Positions 55,321 through 64,000 of a stretch of 64,000 bases of DNA are shown here, one piece after another. The DNA comes from Veillonella rodentium (lineage in GTDB: Bacteria; Bacillota; Negativicutes; Veillonellales; Veillonellaceae), in assembly GCF_900187285.1 (NCBI RefSeq), contig NZ_LT906470.1, forward strand, positions 557,501 through 621,500, given 5' to 3'. A program made the position numbers and the translations under genes. Position 1 is the stretch's first letter; each line of letters starts with the position of its first letter. The notes under the pieces are model-generated. The model was not told the origin of the DNA. It worked only from the letters and a program-made list of their open reading frames with translations, and ran no database searches.

Positions 55321-56082
55321 TTGACCTGGCTTGAAGTAATCGGGCGGTCCGTTATGGATCGACTGTCTCAAATGGGCAGTGCCACACTTCTGGTGTGGCA
55401 GACTATAAAACAATTGAAAATGCTTAACCTATGGCATGTATTTCAACAGATGTCCCATTTGGGCGTTGATTCTCTGCCCATTATCAGCCTCACACTGCTG
55501 TTTGCAGGTGCCGTTATGACGTTGCAGATTACAGATGTCCTGGTTAAATACGGCGCTCAAGGTACTGTAGGGGGGCTCATGGCCGTAGCTATGGGCCGTG
55601 AACTGGGGCCTATTCTGGTAGGGGTCGTGTTGGCCGGTCGCGTAGGGGCCGCTATAACGGCGGAAATCGGCACGATGAAGGTCACCGAGCAAATCGATGC
55701 GCTACGTGTAATGGCCGTTGATCCTATCGGATATTTAGTGGTGCCCCGTGTCGTGGCCTGTATGATTATGGTACCTATTCTGGCTTTTTACGGTATCGTT
55801 ATCGGTATTGCCGGAGGTTATTTTGTGGCTACCGTTATCAAAGGATTGGCTCCGGCAACCTATATGGATTCCATTCAGATGTTTTCAACTATTTCCGACT
55901 TTACATTGGGATTGATAAAATCCAGTGTGTTTGGCGCCGTTATCGCTCTGGTGGGTGCATATAAGGGGATGGAGACGAAAATGGGTGCCGAAGCGGTAGG
56001 TTTTTCTACGACCAGTTCGGTAGTGACCAGCATCATTTTAATCTTTGTGTTGAATTACTTTTTATCCACCTTGTTATACTAG
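55321..56082 (+). CDS. mlaE: MlaE-family lipid transport permease
   Basis: This 253-residue inner-membrane permease moves phospholipid as part of the Mla ABC system. It has FAGAVMTLQITDVLVKYGAQGTVGGLMAVAMGRELGPILVGVVLAGRVGAAITAEIGTMKVTEQIDAL, the family hallmark. The C-terminal GAEAVGFSTTSSVVTSIILIFVLNYF is also present. The start is TTG at 55321, ten bases after AAAGGGG. It begins the mlaEFD run. Confidence 0.93.
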   Translation: MTWLEVIGRSVMDRLSQMGSATLLVWQTIKQLKMLNLWHVFQQMSHLGVDSLPIISLTLLFAGAVMTLQITDVLVKYGAQGTVGGLMAVAMGRELGPILVGVVLAGRVGAAITAEIGTMKVTEQIDALRVMAVDPIGYLVVPRVVACMIMVPILAFYGIVIGIAGGYFVATVIKGLAPATYMDSIQMFSTISDFTLGLIKSSVFGAVIALVGAYKGMETKMGAEAVGFSTTSSVVTSIILIFVLNYFLSTLLY

Positions 56083-56102
56083 TCGAGGCGATAGAGGCTA
56101 AT

Positions 56103-56861
56103 ATGATTGAATTACGTAATGTTGTAGTCGCCTATGATACACGGGTGATTTTAGACTCCATAAATTTGACTATTTTGGATGGGGAAACATTGGTCATTCT
56201 TGGCGGCAGCGGCAGTGGTAAAAGTACGCTGCTGAGACTCCTGATTGGCTTACAGAAACCTACATCGGGTCAAATTATTGTAGACGGCACGGATATTACA
56301 ACGTTATCCGAAGAAGAATTTAATACGGTACGCAGAAAGATGGGCATGGTATTTCAATATTCCGCACTTTTCGATTCTATGTCGGTTGGTGAGAATGTAG
56401 CGTTCGGACTGCGGCAGCATACGCATTTACCGGAGGAAGATATACGGCGGATTGTGTCGGAACGTCTTGACTGGGTCGGCTTAAAGGGGTATGAGAAGTA
56501 TATGCCGAACGAATTGTCCGGCGGCATGAAAAAACGGGTCAGTCTTGCTCGTGCCATCGCCTTGGATCCAAAGTTGATTCTCTATGATGAACCGTCATCC
56601 GGACTGGATCCCATTACATCAGGGACAATCAGTATGTTAATTAAAGGGATGCAAGAACGATTGGGTTGTACTTCGGTAGTGGTGACGCATGATATGAATG
56701 CGGCATTCTATGTGGCAAATCGCATAGCACTATTGGATAAGGGGAAATTTGTGGAGATTTCTGATACAATAGACTTTAAGAATTCTTCAAATCAAAAAGT
56801 ACAACAGTTTATTCATGGCGAAGCAGAACCGATTCATGTGTCTGCGATGGGAGATTTATAA
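56103..56861 (+). CDS. mlaF: Mla lipid transport ATPase
   Basis: This 252-residue ABC ATPase has Walker A GGSGSGKST near 38, Q-loop MVFQYSALFDSMSVGENVAFGLR, signature LSGGMKKRVSLARA near 140, and Walker B LILYDEPSSGLDP. The variant LSGGMKKR is typical of MlaF. It powers MlaE and overlaps mlaD by one base. Confidence 0.94.
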   Translation: MIELRNVVVAYDTRVILDSINLTILDGETLVILGGSGSGKSTLLRLLIGLQKPTSGQIIVDGTDITTLSEEEFNTVRRKMGMVFQYSALFDSMSVGENVAFGLRQHTHLPEEDIRRIVSERLDWVGLKGYEKYMPNELSGGMKKRVSLARAIALDPKLILYDEPSSGLDPITSGTISMLIKGMQERLGCTSVVVTHDMNAAFYVANRIALLDKGKFVEISDTIDFKNSSNQKVQQFIHGEAEPIHVSAMGDL

Positions 56862-58120
56862 TGAAGTGGACGACGGAGGCGAAAGTTGGGGCTTTCACAA
56901 TCATAGGGATCGCATTATTTATTGCAGGAATCCTTTTTGTGGGGCGTATCGATATATGGGCGAAGCCGCAGATGACCATTACCGGTGATTTTGAGCAGGT
57001 TAACGGTTTAAAAAACGGTAATCAGGTTAAATATTCGGGTGTTACCATCGGGACCGTTTCAGATATTGAAATTACACCGCACGGTGTCGTGGTAAAAATG
57101 AAAATTGATGAATCTACACAGATTCCGAGCGATTCAACCTTCAGTTTGGGGGCGGATGGATTCCTGGGGGATAAATATATTCAGATTTCTCCGGGCACAT
57201 CCAAGGTGTATTTACAAAATGGCGATACCGTTCGCGGGGAAGGTAGCGATGCTGTGGATAAGGCTATGCGAAGTGCTCAGAAATTGATGGACGGTACAGA
57301 AAAGATGTTGCAGTCCATCAACAATATTATCGGCGACCCGGCGACGCAAGGTGCATTAAAACATTCTTTGCAGTCGACGGCTGTTATGGCGGATAATGCA
57401 GTAGCTATTACGCAGAATATGGCGGATGCTACGGCTCAGCTCAATGCAGCGGCGCAGCAGTTTAATTCGGATGGCAATGCGGGGAATGATATGCGTGCTA
57501 TTTTGACGAATTTAAAACAGACTACAGAACGCGTGGATTATATGGCTCGTTCCATGGAATCCACCGTGACGGACCCGAAGGCGCAAGAGAATATTCGCGA
57601 AACATTGCATAATACGGCTCAGATTTCGGCTCGTGTCAATAAATTGATGGGCGGAAAGCCATATCAATCTGAAACGTCCGCTAATGACATGGAGAGTGTT
57701 GCAGTTGAAAAAAAGCATTCCACCAAGATTGAGCCTTCCATAGATGCGTTATATAATACAAATGACAATGAATTCCGCATCAATGGTCGAATTCGTGCTT
57801 TTAATGATAAAGGCATGGCCGAGTTTGGATTATCCAATATCGGAGACGGCACGAAATTCGATCTGAATGCAGGTAAATTCATTAATTCTAAATGGTTGGT
57901 ACGAGGTGGTATTTTTGAAAGTGAACTCGGGCTCGGTGTAGATTATAATTTGCGTGGCCCGGTATCCTTGTCCGCAGCCATGTATGATTTAAATCATCGA
58001 AAATACCGTATTCGTAGTGATATACGTTTACATAAAGATACATACGGTGTCATTCAAATGACCCGACCGTTCGGCTCTACGAACGGGGGTACCTATTTCG
58101 GTATTAAACAAGTATTCTAG
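56861..58120 (+). CDS. mlaD: MlaD-type MCE protein with C-terminal barrel-like extension
   Basis: This 419-residue protein has one N-terminal membrane segment (near 10-28) and an MCE domain (near 35-115, MTITGDFEQVNGLKNGNQVKYSGVTIGTVSDI and LGADGFLGDKYIQISPG). A helical region rich in Ala, Gln and Thr follows (near 130-265). A C-terminal 130 residues of alternating strands ends in YFGIKQVF, an outer-membrane-protein-like terminal phenylalanine. E. coli MlaD is only 183 residues. The combined layout fits the reported Veillonella parvula design, in which MlaD itself spans the envelope as a bridge between membranes. Confidence 0.9.
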   Translation: MKWTTEAKVGAFTIIGIALFIAGILFVGRIDIWAKPQMTITGDFEQVNGLKNGNQVKYSGVTIGTVSDIEITPHGVVVKMKIDESTQIPSDSTFSLGADGFLGDKYIQISPGTSKVYLQNGDTVRGEGSDAVDKAMRSAQKLMDGTEKMLQSINNIIGDPATQGALKHSLQSTAVMADNAVAITQNMADATAQLNAAAQQFNSDGNAGNDMRAILTNLKQTTERVDYMARSMESTVTDPKAQENIRETLHNTAQISARVNKLMGGKPYQSETSANDMESVAVEKKHSTKIEPSIDALYNTNDNEFRINGRIRAFNDKGMAEFGLSNIGDGTKFDLNAGKFINSKWLVRGGIFESELGLGVDYNLRGPVSLSAAMYDLNHRKYRIRSDIRLHKDTYGVIQMTRPFGSTNGGTYFGIKQVF

Positions 58121-58143
58121 CTAATACATTGGAGGTACATATC

Positions 58144-59604
58144 ATGAATAATAAGGCTCTTTCCTTAGCCGTATTACTTTCTTTTGTTACAACAGGAGCA
58201 TTTGCTGCTGATGTGGTTACAACATCTGTAAATAACGGCGACCAATTGAGTAAATATCAAAAAGAAGCAATCCAATTGACACAACAGCAATTGGCTCAGA
58301 AGTCGGCTCAAGACAGTAAGACCTTTGAAAATTCATTGGCTCTAAATGAAGCGCGCACTGTTGATTTAGCACTGGCTAATAACCGTACGGCGAAACAGTC
58401 CATGTGGGGTTATAAGGCGGCTAAATCCAATGTCAGTCAGGTAGCGGCAGGTAAAAATCCTACAGTTGCTTATGGCTGGAGCGCACAGAAGGCCGGTGGT
58501 GATGCAGGTAGCAGTAAGACCGGCAATCATAACTTCTCCATTTCTGCACCTGTATTCAGCCCGGAACTTGATGCGAACATTGACTCCGCCCGTTACGCCC
58601 GCGAAGGATCCGGCGCAAGCTACGAAGAAGCATTGCAACAGGCAAAATACGATGCTATCAGTGGATATTATACATTGATTATGAATCGTAATTTGGTAGA
58701 TGTAGCTCAACAATCCGTAAAGGACTATCAAGGTCATGTTGATAATGTACAGGCACAATATAAAGTAGGCATAGTAGCAAGTTCCGATGTGTTGGCTGCC
58801 AATACAAATTTGGCTGATTCTCAAACCAGTCTTGTGAAAGCAGAGAACAAAGCCAATTTGTCCGAAGCACAACTTAACAATGTCATCGGATATCCGGTAC
58901 AGACACATATTGATACGGCAGAGCACAATTTACAATATAAACCGTACAATGTTACATTAGAGCAGGCAAAAGCATATGCTATGCTACATCGTTCTTCACT
59001 TGTTAAATCCGCATTGGACGTTAAATCTGCAGAAGAAACCGTTAAAGCGGCGAAGGCCGGTTATATGCCTACCGTTTCTGTGAGCGCAGGCCGTGGATAT
59101 AGTGATCCGGACGGTTATTTCGGTACGAGCAATAAATCCTGGACTGTTGGTGCTAAGGCATCCTGGAATATCTGGGATGGCGGTGTTACGCAGAACAGCA
59201 TAAATAAAGCCAAATCTCAGTTAGAACAAGCTAAAGAGGCTAATTTGGCCGCAGTAGACTCGGTTCTTCTAGCAGTACAAGAGGCATACTTGAATTTACG
59301 CTCCGCAGAGCAAACAATTCAAAGTACGCAAACTGCGGTGACACAGGGAACAGAAAACTTCCGTATCGCTAGATTGCGTTACAGTGCAGGGGTCGGTACA
59401 AACCTTGATGTATTGGATGCGGAAACTAAATTGACTGAGGCTCGTAATAACTATGTACAAGCATTGTATAACTACAATGTAAGTATTGCTGCATTAGAAC
59501 ATCTTACAGGGGTTCCTTTGGATACGCCTGTCGGTCAAGGTGCGGATGTTATTGCCGGTAGCGGTGCCGTTGAACAATTGGTGCAATTAAGCGGTAATCA
59601 ATAA
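58144..59604 (+). CDS. tolC: TolC-family outer membrane efflux protein
   Basis: This 486-residue protein has a signal peptide (cleavage after AFA, residue 22) and two TolC-like repeats of long coiled-coil helices with short strands. Internal duplication is visible: LNEARTVDLALANNRTAKQSMWGYKAAKSN and LEQAKAYAMLHRSSLVKSALDVKSAEETVKAAKAGYMP. LRYSAGVGTNLDVLDAETKLTEARNNYVQALYNYNVS is typical of the family. It would form a trimeric outer-membrane channel. The start at 58144 follows GGAGGT. It shares the mla transcript, 23 bp after mlaD. Confidence 0.92.
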   Translation: MNNKALSLAVLLSFVTTGAFAADVVTTSVNNGDQLSKYQKEAIQLTQQQLAQKSAQDSKTFENSLALNEARTVDLALANNRTAKQSMWGYKAAKSNVSQVAAGKNPTVAYGWSAQKAGGDAGSSKTGNHNFSISAPVFSPELDANIDSARYAREGSGASYEEALQQAKYDAISGYYTLIMNRNLVDVAQQSVKDYQGHVDNVQAQYKVGIVASSDVLAANTNLADSQTSLVKAENKANLSEAQLNNVIGYPVQTHIDTAEHNLQYKPYNVTLEQAKAYAMLHRSSLVKSALDVKSAEETVKAAKAGYMPTVSVSAGRGYSDPDGYFGTSNKSWTVGAKASWNIWDGGVTQNSINKAKSQLEQAKEANLAAVDSVLLAVQEAYLNLRSAEQTIQSTQTAVTQGTENFRIARLRYSAGVGTNLDVLDAETKLTEARNNYVQALYNYNVSIAALEHLTGVPLDTPVGQGADVIAGSGAVEQLVQLSGNQ

Positions 59605-59625
59605 TCACAGAATATGATCTTAATC

Positions 59626-59652
59626 AAAAAGGCGACTGACGTCGCCTTTTTT
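59626..59652 (+). terminator. intrinsic terminator after tolC
   Basis: A 10-bp perfect stem AAAAGGCGAC/GTCGCCTTTT (59627-59636 with 59641-59650), 4-base loop, and T-run. It ends the S55-mlaEFD-tolC unit. Confidence 0.9.
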
Positions 59653-59829
59653 GATACGTATTAATTGTTGAAACATATTTTTAATATTTTCAGATACGCA
59701 TTTTGAGCAGGCAGAAAAAAGTTCATTAGTTTTATAAAATTTATTTTAAAAATCTGTAGTTATTGCTGTGATTATGGTAAGATTAGTATATATTTACAGT
59801 TTATTCATAACCGATGTGGGAGCAGCATC
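59653..59829 (+). promoter_or_regulatory. tamB upstream region with possible promoter
   Basis: AT-rich sequence with no gene. TAAGAT (59778-59783) preceded by TG at the extended -10 position is the best promoter candidate; no convincing -35 is visible. Confidence 0.35.
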
Positions 59830-62800
59830 ATGACGCGTAAAAAATGTTGCCTCATAGGGGCGGCTATTCTCGGATTATCATGTGGTATAGGGGCCGGCAT
59901 TAATCCTATCGCTCAAACCTATGTGGCGCCGATGGTTAAGGAACAAGTGAATACAGCCATCAATGGATCTGTCGATTATGATTCTCTCCGTATTAATTGG
60001 AATGGCGATATAATTCTTACAGATGTGGTGATTCGTGATATAGAGGGACATCTCGTAGGAACTGCACCCGAAATAGCGGTAGGTGTAAAGCTATCGTCTC
60101 TACCGGGGCTTATCGGTGGAAATAAATCAGGGGCAGATGCCATTTCATCGGTCTCTGTTGAACGACCTGATTTACACATTTGGCAATTGGCCGACGGGGC
60201 CTGGAGTGTAACGAAACTTATTAAACCTTCAGATCCTAATGAGCCAAAATCGTTTGAAGGGAATATCAATGTAGATGATGGTACAGTTGATTTGCGTATG
60301 CAAGATGGTACCAAGCATGTTGTAAATAACTTGAACGGATCTGTAGCACTCGATACAAATTCACTATCTAAGGGTGCTTTCACGGGTAGTCTTGACGGAT
60401 CGTCCGTTCAGATTAACGGATCTGTCAATATGAATGATTTCACCAATTTTGAGCTTTATGCACAATCGGATTCCGTTGATGTGTCGGGAATCATGAATTT
60501 TGTTCCTTTAGGAAATGATATATCCGTTAAAAAAGGTACATTACAGGATTTACATGTAAATGTGAAATGTGAAGACGGCAAATATATTATGTCCGGCAAT
60601 GTGAAATTCAAGGGGCTGGAAGGGACTTATAAACGAGGAAATACGATATACACCATTACCGATGGTAATGGTCGTATTATGCTGAACCATAATCAGATTG
60701 TCATTGCTCAAAGCTCCTGGCGGGTTAATGATCAGGTTGCCAAGGTGAACGGACTTATTACATTGGGGGATAATGAGGAATATTTAAATCTTAATGTCGT
60801 TGCTGATAAGGTTGATATAGCAACCCTTACAGATTCCGGTATTACGGGAACGATAGGCGGACGTGCCCATATCGGCGGTACGACGGTGTCTCCTTATGTA
60901 TCCGCAACGGTGGCAAGCAGCGGTTTATCGTATGGCGAATATCATGCGGATCGTGCTCAAGGTGATATCGTATATGATAATGGCCGTGTTAAAGTATCCG
61001 ATATGACTTTGTTTGCCGGTACAGGCAGTGCGAAGGTTACCGGTCAGTATATGATTGATGACGGTTCCTTCACCGCCGATATAAAGGCTCATGCATTACC
61101 GCTAGATGCTTTTACCAAAAATATGAATTATCCGATAGGGGGATATGTTGACGGGGACATACGTCTAGTTGGTAAAAATAATGCGTTAACGGATCTTGCG
61201 GGGCATGTGGAAGGCCAACAGATTTCGATGCGCGGTATTGTACTGGATTCTGTGAAAGCGGACTTGTCTCAAACGGGTGATAAAACTAATGTTGTCGCCG
61301 TAGGTAAGATGGGCGACGGTACGCTGAGCGGTTACGGATATATAGAAAACGGTCAGGTTCAGGCGACTGTTTCCGGTAATGCTCTGCCGTTGACGTCTTT
61401 GAGCTCGATAATCGGAGCGGATGTGGACGGTACATTGTCAACGTCGATTAATGTGCAGGGCGATTTGAATAATCCGCATGTAACAGGTAATGTATGGGGA
61501 CAGGAAGTTCATTACAAAGGTTCGCGATATAATGATATTCATAGTGATTTGGAGTTGAATAATCATGTGTTAACTCTAAAAAATGGTCATATCGGTGATG
61601 GAAACGGAGGTTATGATGTATCCGGTCAATATCATCTCGATACGGATGCCGTTGATATCACGGCCGTTGCAAGGGCGGTACGCATTGAAAATGCAATTCG
61701 TCCATTTACGGATTTACCGATAACCGGCTGGTTTGAGTCTGATAATCATATTACCGGCACTATGGCGAACCCTATTGTTGAAGGTCGTGCACATTTATGG
61801 GACGGTTCGGCTTATGGTAAGCTCGTGACAAATGCCTTTGTTAAGTATAGCTATGCGAACGATAGTTTGCGATTATATCGATTCGATGTGGAAGGATATG
61901 GTGCAACAATTACCGGTGGCGGTACTGTAGCGAAGGATGCTATTGATATAAGCTTTGAAGGCAACAATATTGATATGGGGCGATTGCTCATCAATAGTGA
62001 TATAGATGTACAAGGGCTCGTATCAGGACGCGGAACTGTTCGTGGATCAATGGATAATCCTCAACTTAATGCCTATGTGGAGTCGAATGCGTTGGCTCTT
62101 AATGGGGAGGCGTTATCGGATATTCACGGTCAACTTTATGCGGACAAATCGGTTGTGAATTTGCAAAACTTTACTTTTGCGGAGACTACCGGCGGTCGTT
62201 ATGTGGCGAGCGGAGGTATGCGCCTTGACGGTACTAAGTCCTTATTCGGAGCATTGAATGTAGAAAATGGCGGTGTTAATAATTTATTGACATTGTTAGA
62301 TAAGAAAAATGAACATCTTGACGGAAAACTTAATGGCTCCGTTGAACTGGGTGGGACTTATGATAATCCGAGCGTTCATGTACAAGGTACGATTGACGAT
62401 GTAAGTATTGATAAAACCGTCGTAGGTGATGCGTCAATTGATGCGAGTCTGGCAAACCGGAAGTTTGATGTTAAAACTCTTAAATTGCCTGTTAATGATG
62501 GACTGATTGCGATGGGCGGCACTATGGATTTGGATGGAACCGCTAATATGCAGGTTGCCTTAAAAAATGTCGATATCAAACCATTTTTACCGTTGAGCGG
62601 TAAGGACATCAATGCTACCGGTAATGTAACGGGTGTATTAAATATGACAGGGGAAACAAAAAATCCGAAGGTGGAATTGTCGGCTGCTATTGAAGACGGT
62701 TCGTACAACGGTATAGCGATTGATCAGGGGTTTGCTCTTGCCACCATGCAGGATGGCGTTATTCAGATTCAGCGTATCCAGGGGACTAAAGGCGGCTATA

Positions 62801-64000
62801 AGCTTGCGGCTTACGGGAAAATTCCGTTGGCTGCCCTTTATACATCCGGTCATCTAGCGGCGGATGATAAAAAGGCCATGGATGTGACGATTGATTTTAA
62901 TGAAGCCGATATGGCGGTTATTCCTCTCGTTACAAAGAGTGTGAAAGAGGCTACCGGTGCCTTGAAGGGAACTGTACATATTACGGGTACCGCAGATCAG
63001 CCGGAAGCATATGGCGCCGTATCTGTACGTAATGGTTCGATGAAGTTAGCCGCAGTCAACAATGAGATTACAGATATCAATGGCGATTTAATTTTCTCCG
63101 GACAACAGGGCGATTTGCAAGCTCGAATCACCATGGGGAAGGGTTCTGCCGGTTTGGCGGCCAAGGTGAACTGGAACGGTCATAGCCTTACAAACTATCG
63201 GGCGGCGGTTCAATTGGACGGTCTCGATGTGCGCAGTGAATATGTAAAAGGACCTTTGAACGGGGAATTATATATTGCCGATAACGACGGTTTACCTACC
63301 TTGATGGGACATCTGGATTTGGAAAAGGTTCAATTTAAAATTCCTCTCTCCTTTGAGTCCAGCAGCAGTACTGATGATTTGGGCGTCGATGTTACTGTTC
63401 ATGCCGGTAAGGGTGTACGGCTTTATGACCGGACTCTGTATGATATGTTTATAACCGGCGATGTTCACTTCGGAGGTTCTTTATTGAATCCGATGGCGAG
63501 CGGTCAATTCGATGTGAAGTCGGGAACGTTTAAATATCTAAGTCATACCTTTAATATTACAAAAGGTAATGCACATTTCGTTGGCGGCTCTTATTTACCG
63601 ATGCTTCAATTGGAAGCTGAAACCAATGTAAGCAATTATAATATTATGCTCGGGGTGAAAGGGACTGTGGATCATATGGATCTTTCCTTAACATCTAACC
63701 CTGGCTTATCACAAAAACAAATTATTTCGATGCTTACATTTGGTCGTGGTGCGGACAGTAATAGCAGTACGCTTACGAATGATGATGTAAATGCGGTTGC
63801 TACAGCAGGATTACAGATGTTTGCGTTCGGTTATGTACAGGATGCATTGCAGAATACATTTGGACTAGACCGGATTAATATTACGACGGGTTCCATTGAT
63901 CCTGATGAACCGACGAATAAGGAGACTGCGGGTAATTATAATATTGAAATCGGTAAGTATGTATTGCCGAAGGTTATGTTGACCTACTCACAGGGCATCA
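59830..64000 (+). CDS. tamB: TamB-family translocation/assembly protein (5' part)
   Basis: The open frame runs for 1390 codons to the window edge without a stop, so the 3' end is missing. It has an N-terminal membrane anchor (CCLIGAAILGLSCGIGAGINP, near 6-26). A very long repetitive beta-rich region follows (many GxxxG-free strands of the DGSxxxNGxV type), as in the AsmA/TamB groove fold. The last part (near 1210-1390) matches the DUF490 domain with GNAHFVGG, SMLTFGRG and EIGKYVLPKVMLTYSQG. TamB proteins span the periplasm and carry phospholipid to the outer membrane or help insert outer-membrane proteins. Placement after mlaEFD-tolC supports lipid transport. A GGGAG site precedes the ATG. 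Confidence 0.9.
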   Translation, partial: MTRKKCCLIGAAILGLSCGIGAGINPIAQTYVAPMVKEQVNTAINGSVDYDSLRINWNGDIILTDVVIRDIEGHLVGTAPEIAVGVKLSSLPGLIGGNKSGADAISSVSVERPDLHIWQLADGAWSVTKLIKPSDPNEPKSFEGNINVDDGTVDLRMQDGTKHVVNNLNGSVALDTNSLSKGAFTGSLDGSSVQINGSVNMNDFTNFELYAQSDSVDVSGIMNFVPLGNDISVKKGTLQDLHVNVKCEDGKYIMSGNVKFKGLEGTYKRGNTIYTITDGNGRIMLNHNQIVIAQSSWRVNDQVAKVNGLITLGDNEEYLNLNVVADKVDIATLTDSGITGTIGGRAHIGGTTVSPYVSATVASSGLSYGEYHADRAQGDIVYDNGRVKVSDMTLFAGTGSAKVTGQYMIDDGSFTADIKAHALPLDAFTKNMNYPIGGYVDGDIRLVGKNNALTDLAGHVEGQQISMRGIVLDSVKADLSQTGDKTNVVAVGKMGDGTLSGYGYIENGQVQATVSGNALPLTSLSSIIGADVDGTLSTSINVQGDLNNPHVTGNVWGQEVHYKGSRYNDIHSDLELNNHVLTLKNGHIGDGNGGYDVSGQYHLDTDAVDITAVARAVRIENAIRPFTDLPITGWFESDNHITGTMANPIVEGRAHLWDGSAYGKLVTNAFVKYSYANDSLRLYRFDVEGYGATITGGGTVAKDAIDISFEGNNIDMGRLLINSDIDVQGLVSGRGTVRGSMDNPQLNAYVESNALALNGEALSDIHGQLYADKSVVNLQNFTFAETTGGRYVASGGMRLDGTKSLFGALNVENGGVNNLLTLLDKKNEHLDGKLNGSVELGGTYDNPSVHVQGTIDDVSIDKTVVGDASIDASLANRKFDVKTLKLPVNDGLIAMGGTMDLDGTANMQVALKNVDIKPFLPLSGKDINATGNVTGVLNMTGETKNPKVELSAAIEDGSYNGIAIDQGFALATMQDGVIQIQRIQGTKGGYKLAAYGKIPLAALYTSGHLAADDKKAMDVTIDFNEADMAVIPLVTKSVKEATGALKGTVHITGTADQPEAYGAVSVRNGSMKLAAVNNEITDINGDLIFSGQQGDLQARITMGKGSAGLAAKVNWNGHSLTNYRAAVQLDGLDVRSEYVKGPLNGELYIADNDGLPTLMGHLDLEKVQFKIPLSFESSSSTDDLGVDVTVHAGKGVRLYDRTLYDMFITGDVHFGGSLLNPMASGQFDVKSGTFKYLSHTFNITKGNAHFVGGSYLPMLQLEAETNVSNYNIMLGVKGTVDHMDLSLTSNPGLSQKQIISMLTFGRGADSNSSTLTNDDVNAVATAGLQMFAFGYVQDALQNTFGLDRINITTGSIDPDEPTNKETAGNYNIEIGKYVLPKVMLTYSQGI

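Noticed and set aside
59976-62853. Minus-strand open frames within tamB
   Set aside because: They are antisense to a continuous 1390-codon TamB frame and show no start signals.
1-64000. CRISPR arrays, tRNA or rRNA genes, insertion sequences, prophage genes
   Set aside because: None was seen: no regularly spaced repeats, no transposase or integrase frames, and no cloverleaf-like segments in the gaps between genes.

Overview
The window comes from a diderm Firmicute of the Negativicutes, most likely Veillonella or a close relative. Gram-positive gene order (divIC-yabR-tilS-hpt-ftsH-birA-coaX-dusB-greA-lysS, as around the Bacillus origin-proximal region) sits beside outer-membrane machinery (MlaEFD, a TolC-like channel, TamB). 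MlaD carries a long C-terminal extension ending like an outer-membrane barrel, an arrangement known from Veillonella parvula. No rRNA, tRNA, CRISPR array, insertion sequence or prophage gene was found. The organism call is inference from gene content, not from a marker gene.

Layout. 1-256: end of moaB. 364-7091: respiratory block with an Rrf2-type cysteine-rich regulator, cytochrome bd oxidase (cydAB) and a single-chain CydDC exporter. 7181-10047: an unknown membrane protein facing a pdxK-DUF805 pair, with a nested inverted repeat between them. 10182-18556: peptide uptake and peptide/murein processing (dppBCDF, a beta-lactamase-fold hydrolase without signal peptide, a peptide-binding protein, an LD-carboxypeptidase and an M20 hydrolase). 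18650-22441: an ABC-F protein and the folate genes folE-P-B-K. 22499-24714: two small envelope proteins and a lactate/hydroxyacid dehydrogenase. 25031-37057: the Bacillus-like housekeeping block, interrupted by a ThrE-type exporter on the minus strand. 37613-41169: ornithine decarboxylase and ornithine/putrescine antiporter (speF-potE) behind a long AT-rich leader. 41232-44231: a guanine-type purine riboswitch with its terminator, a purine permease and guanine deaminase. 44384-48457: CDF metal transporter, serS, a short transaldolase and glpX. 48695-64000: envelope block with murA, an MreB homologue with a basic N-terminal extension, an AMIN/NAGPA-like exported protein, an exported barrel-sandwich protein, a SpoIVB-type S55 protein, mlaE-mlaF-mlaD, tolC and the first 1390 codons of tamB.

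How the parts fit. The envelope block joins peptidoglycan synthesis, shape control and lipid traffic between the two membranes. The three exported proteins just before mlaE (51524-55286) have no assigned function and are the best candidates for an undescribed component. The speF-potE module would make and exchange putrescine, which is reported as a covalent peptidoglycan component in Veillonella. The guanine riboswitch very probably shuts off purine uptake, and perhaps guanine deamination, when guanine is plentiful.

Regulatory signals read by eye include intrinsic terminators after most operons, several extended -10 promoters, a BirA-like palindrome at the birA start, and possible attenuation in front of the ABC-F gene. 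All family calls rest on motif recognition without database searches.
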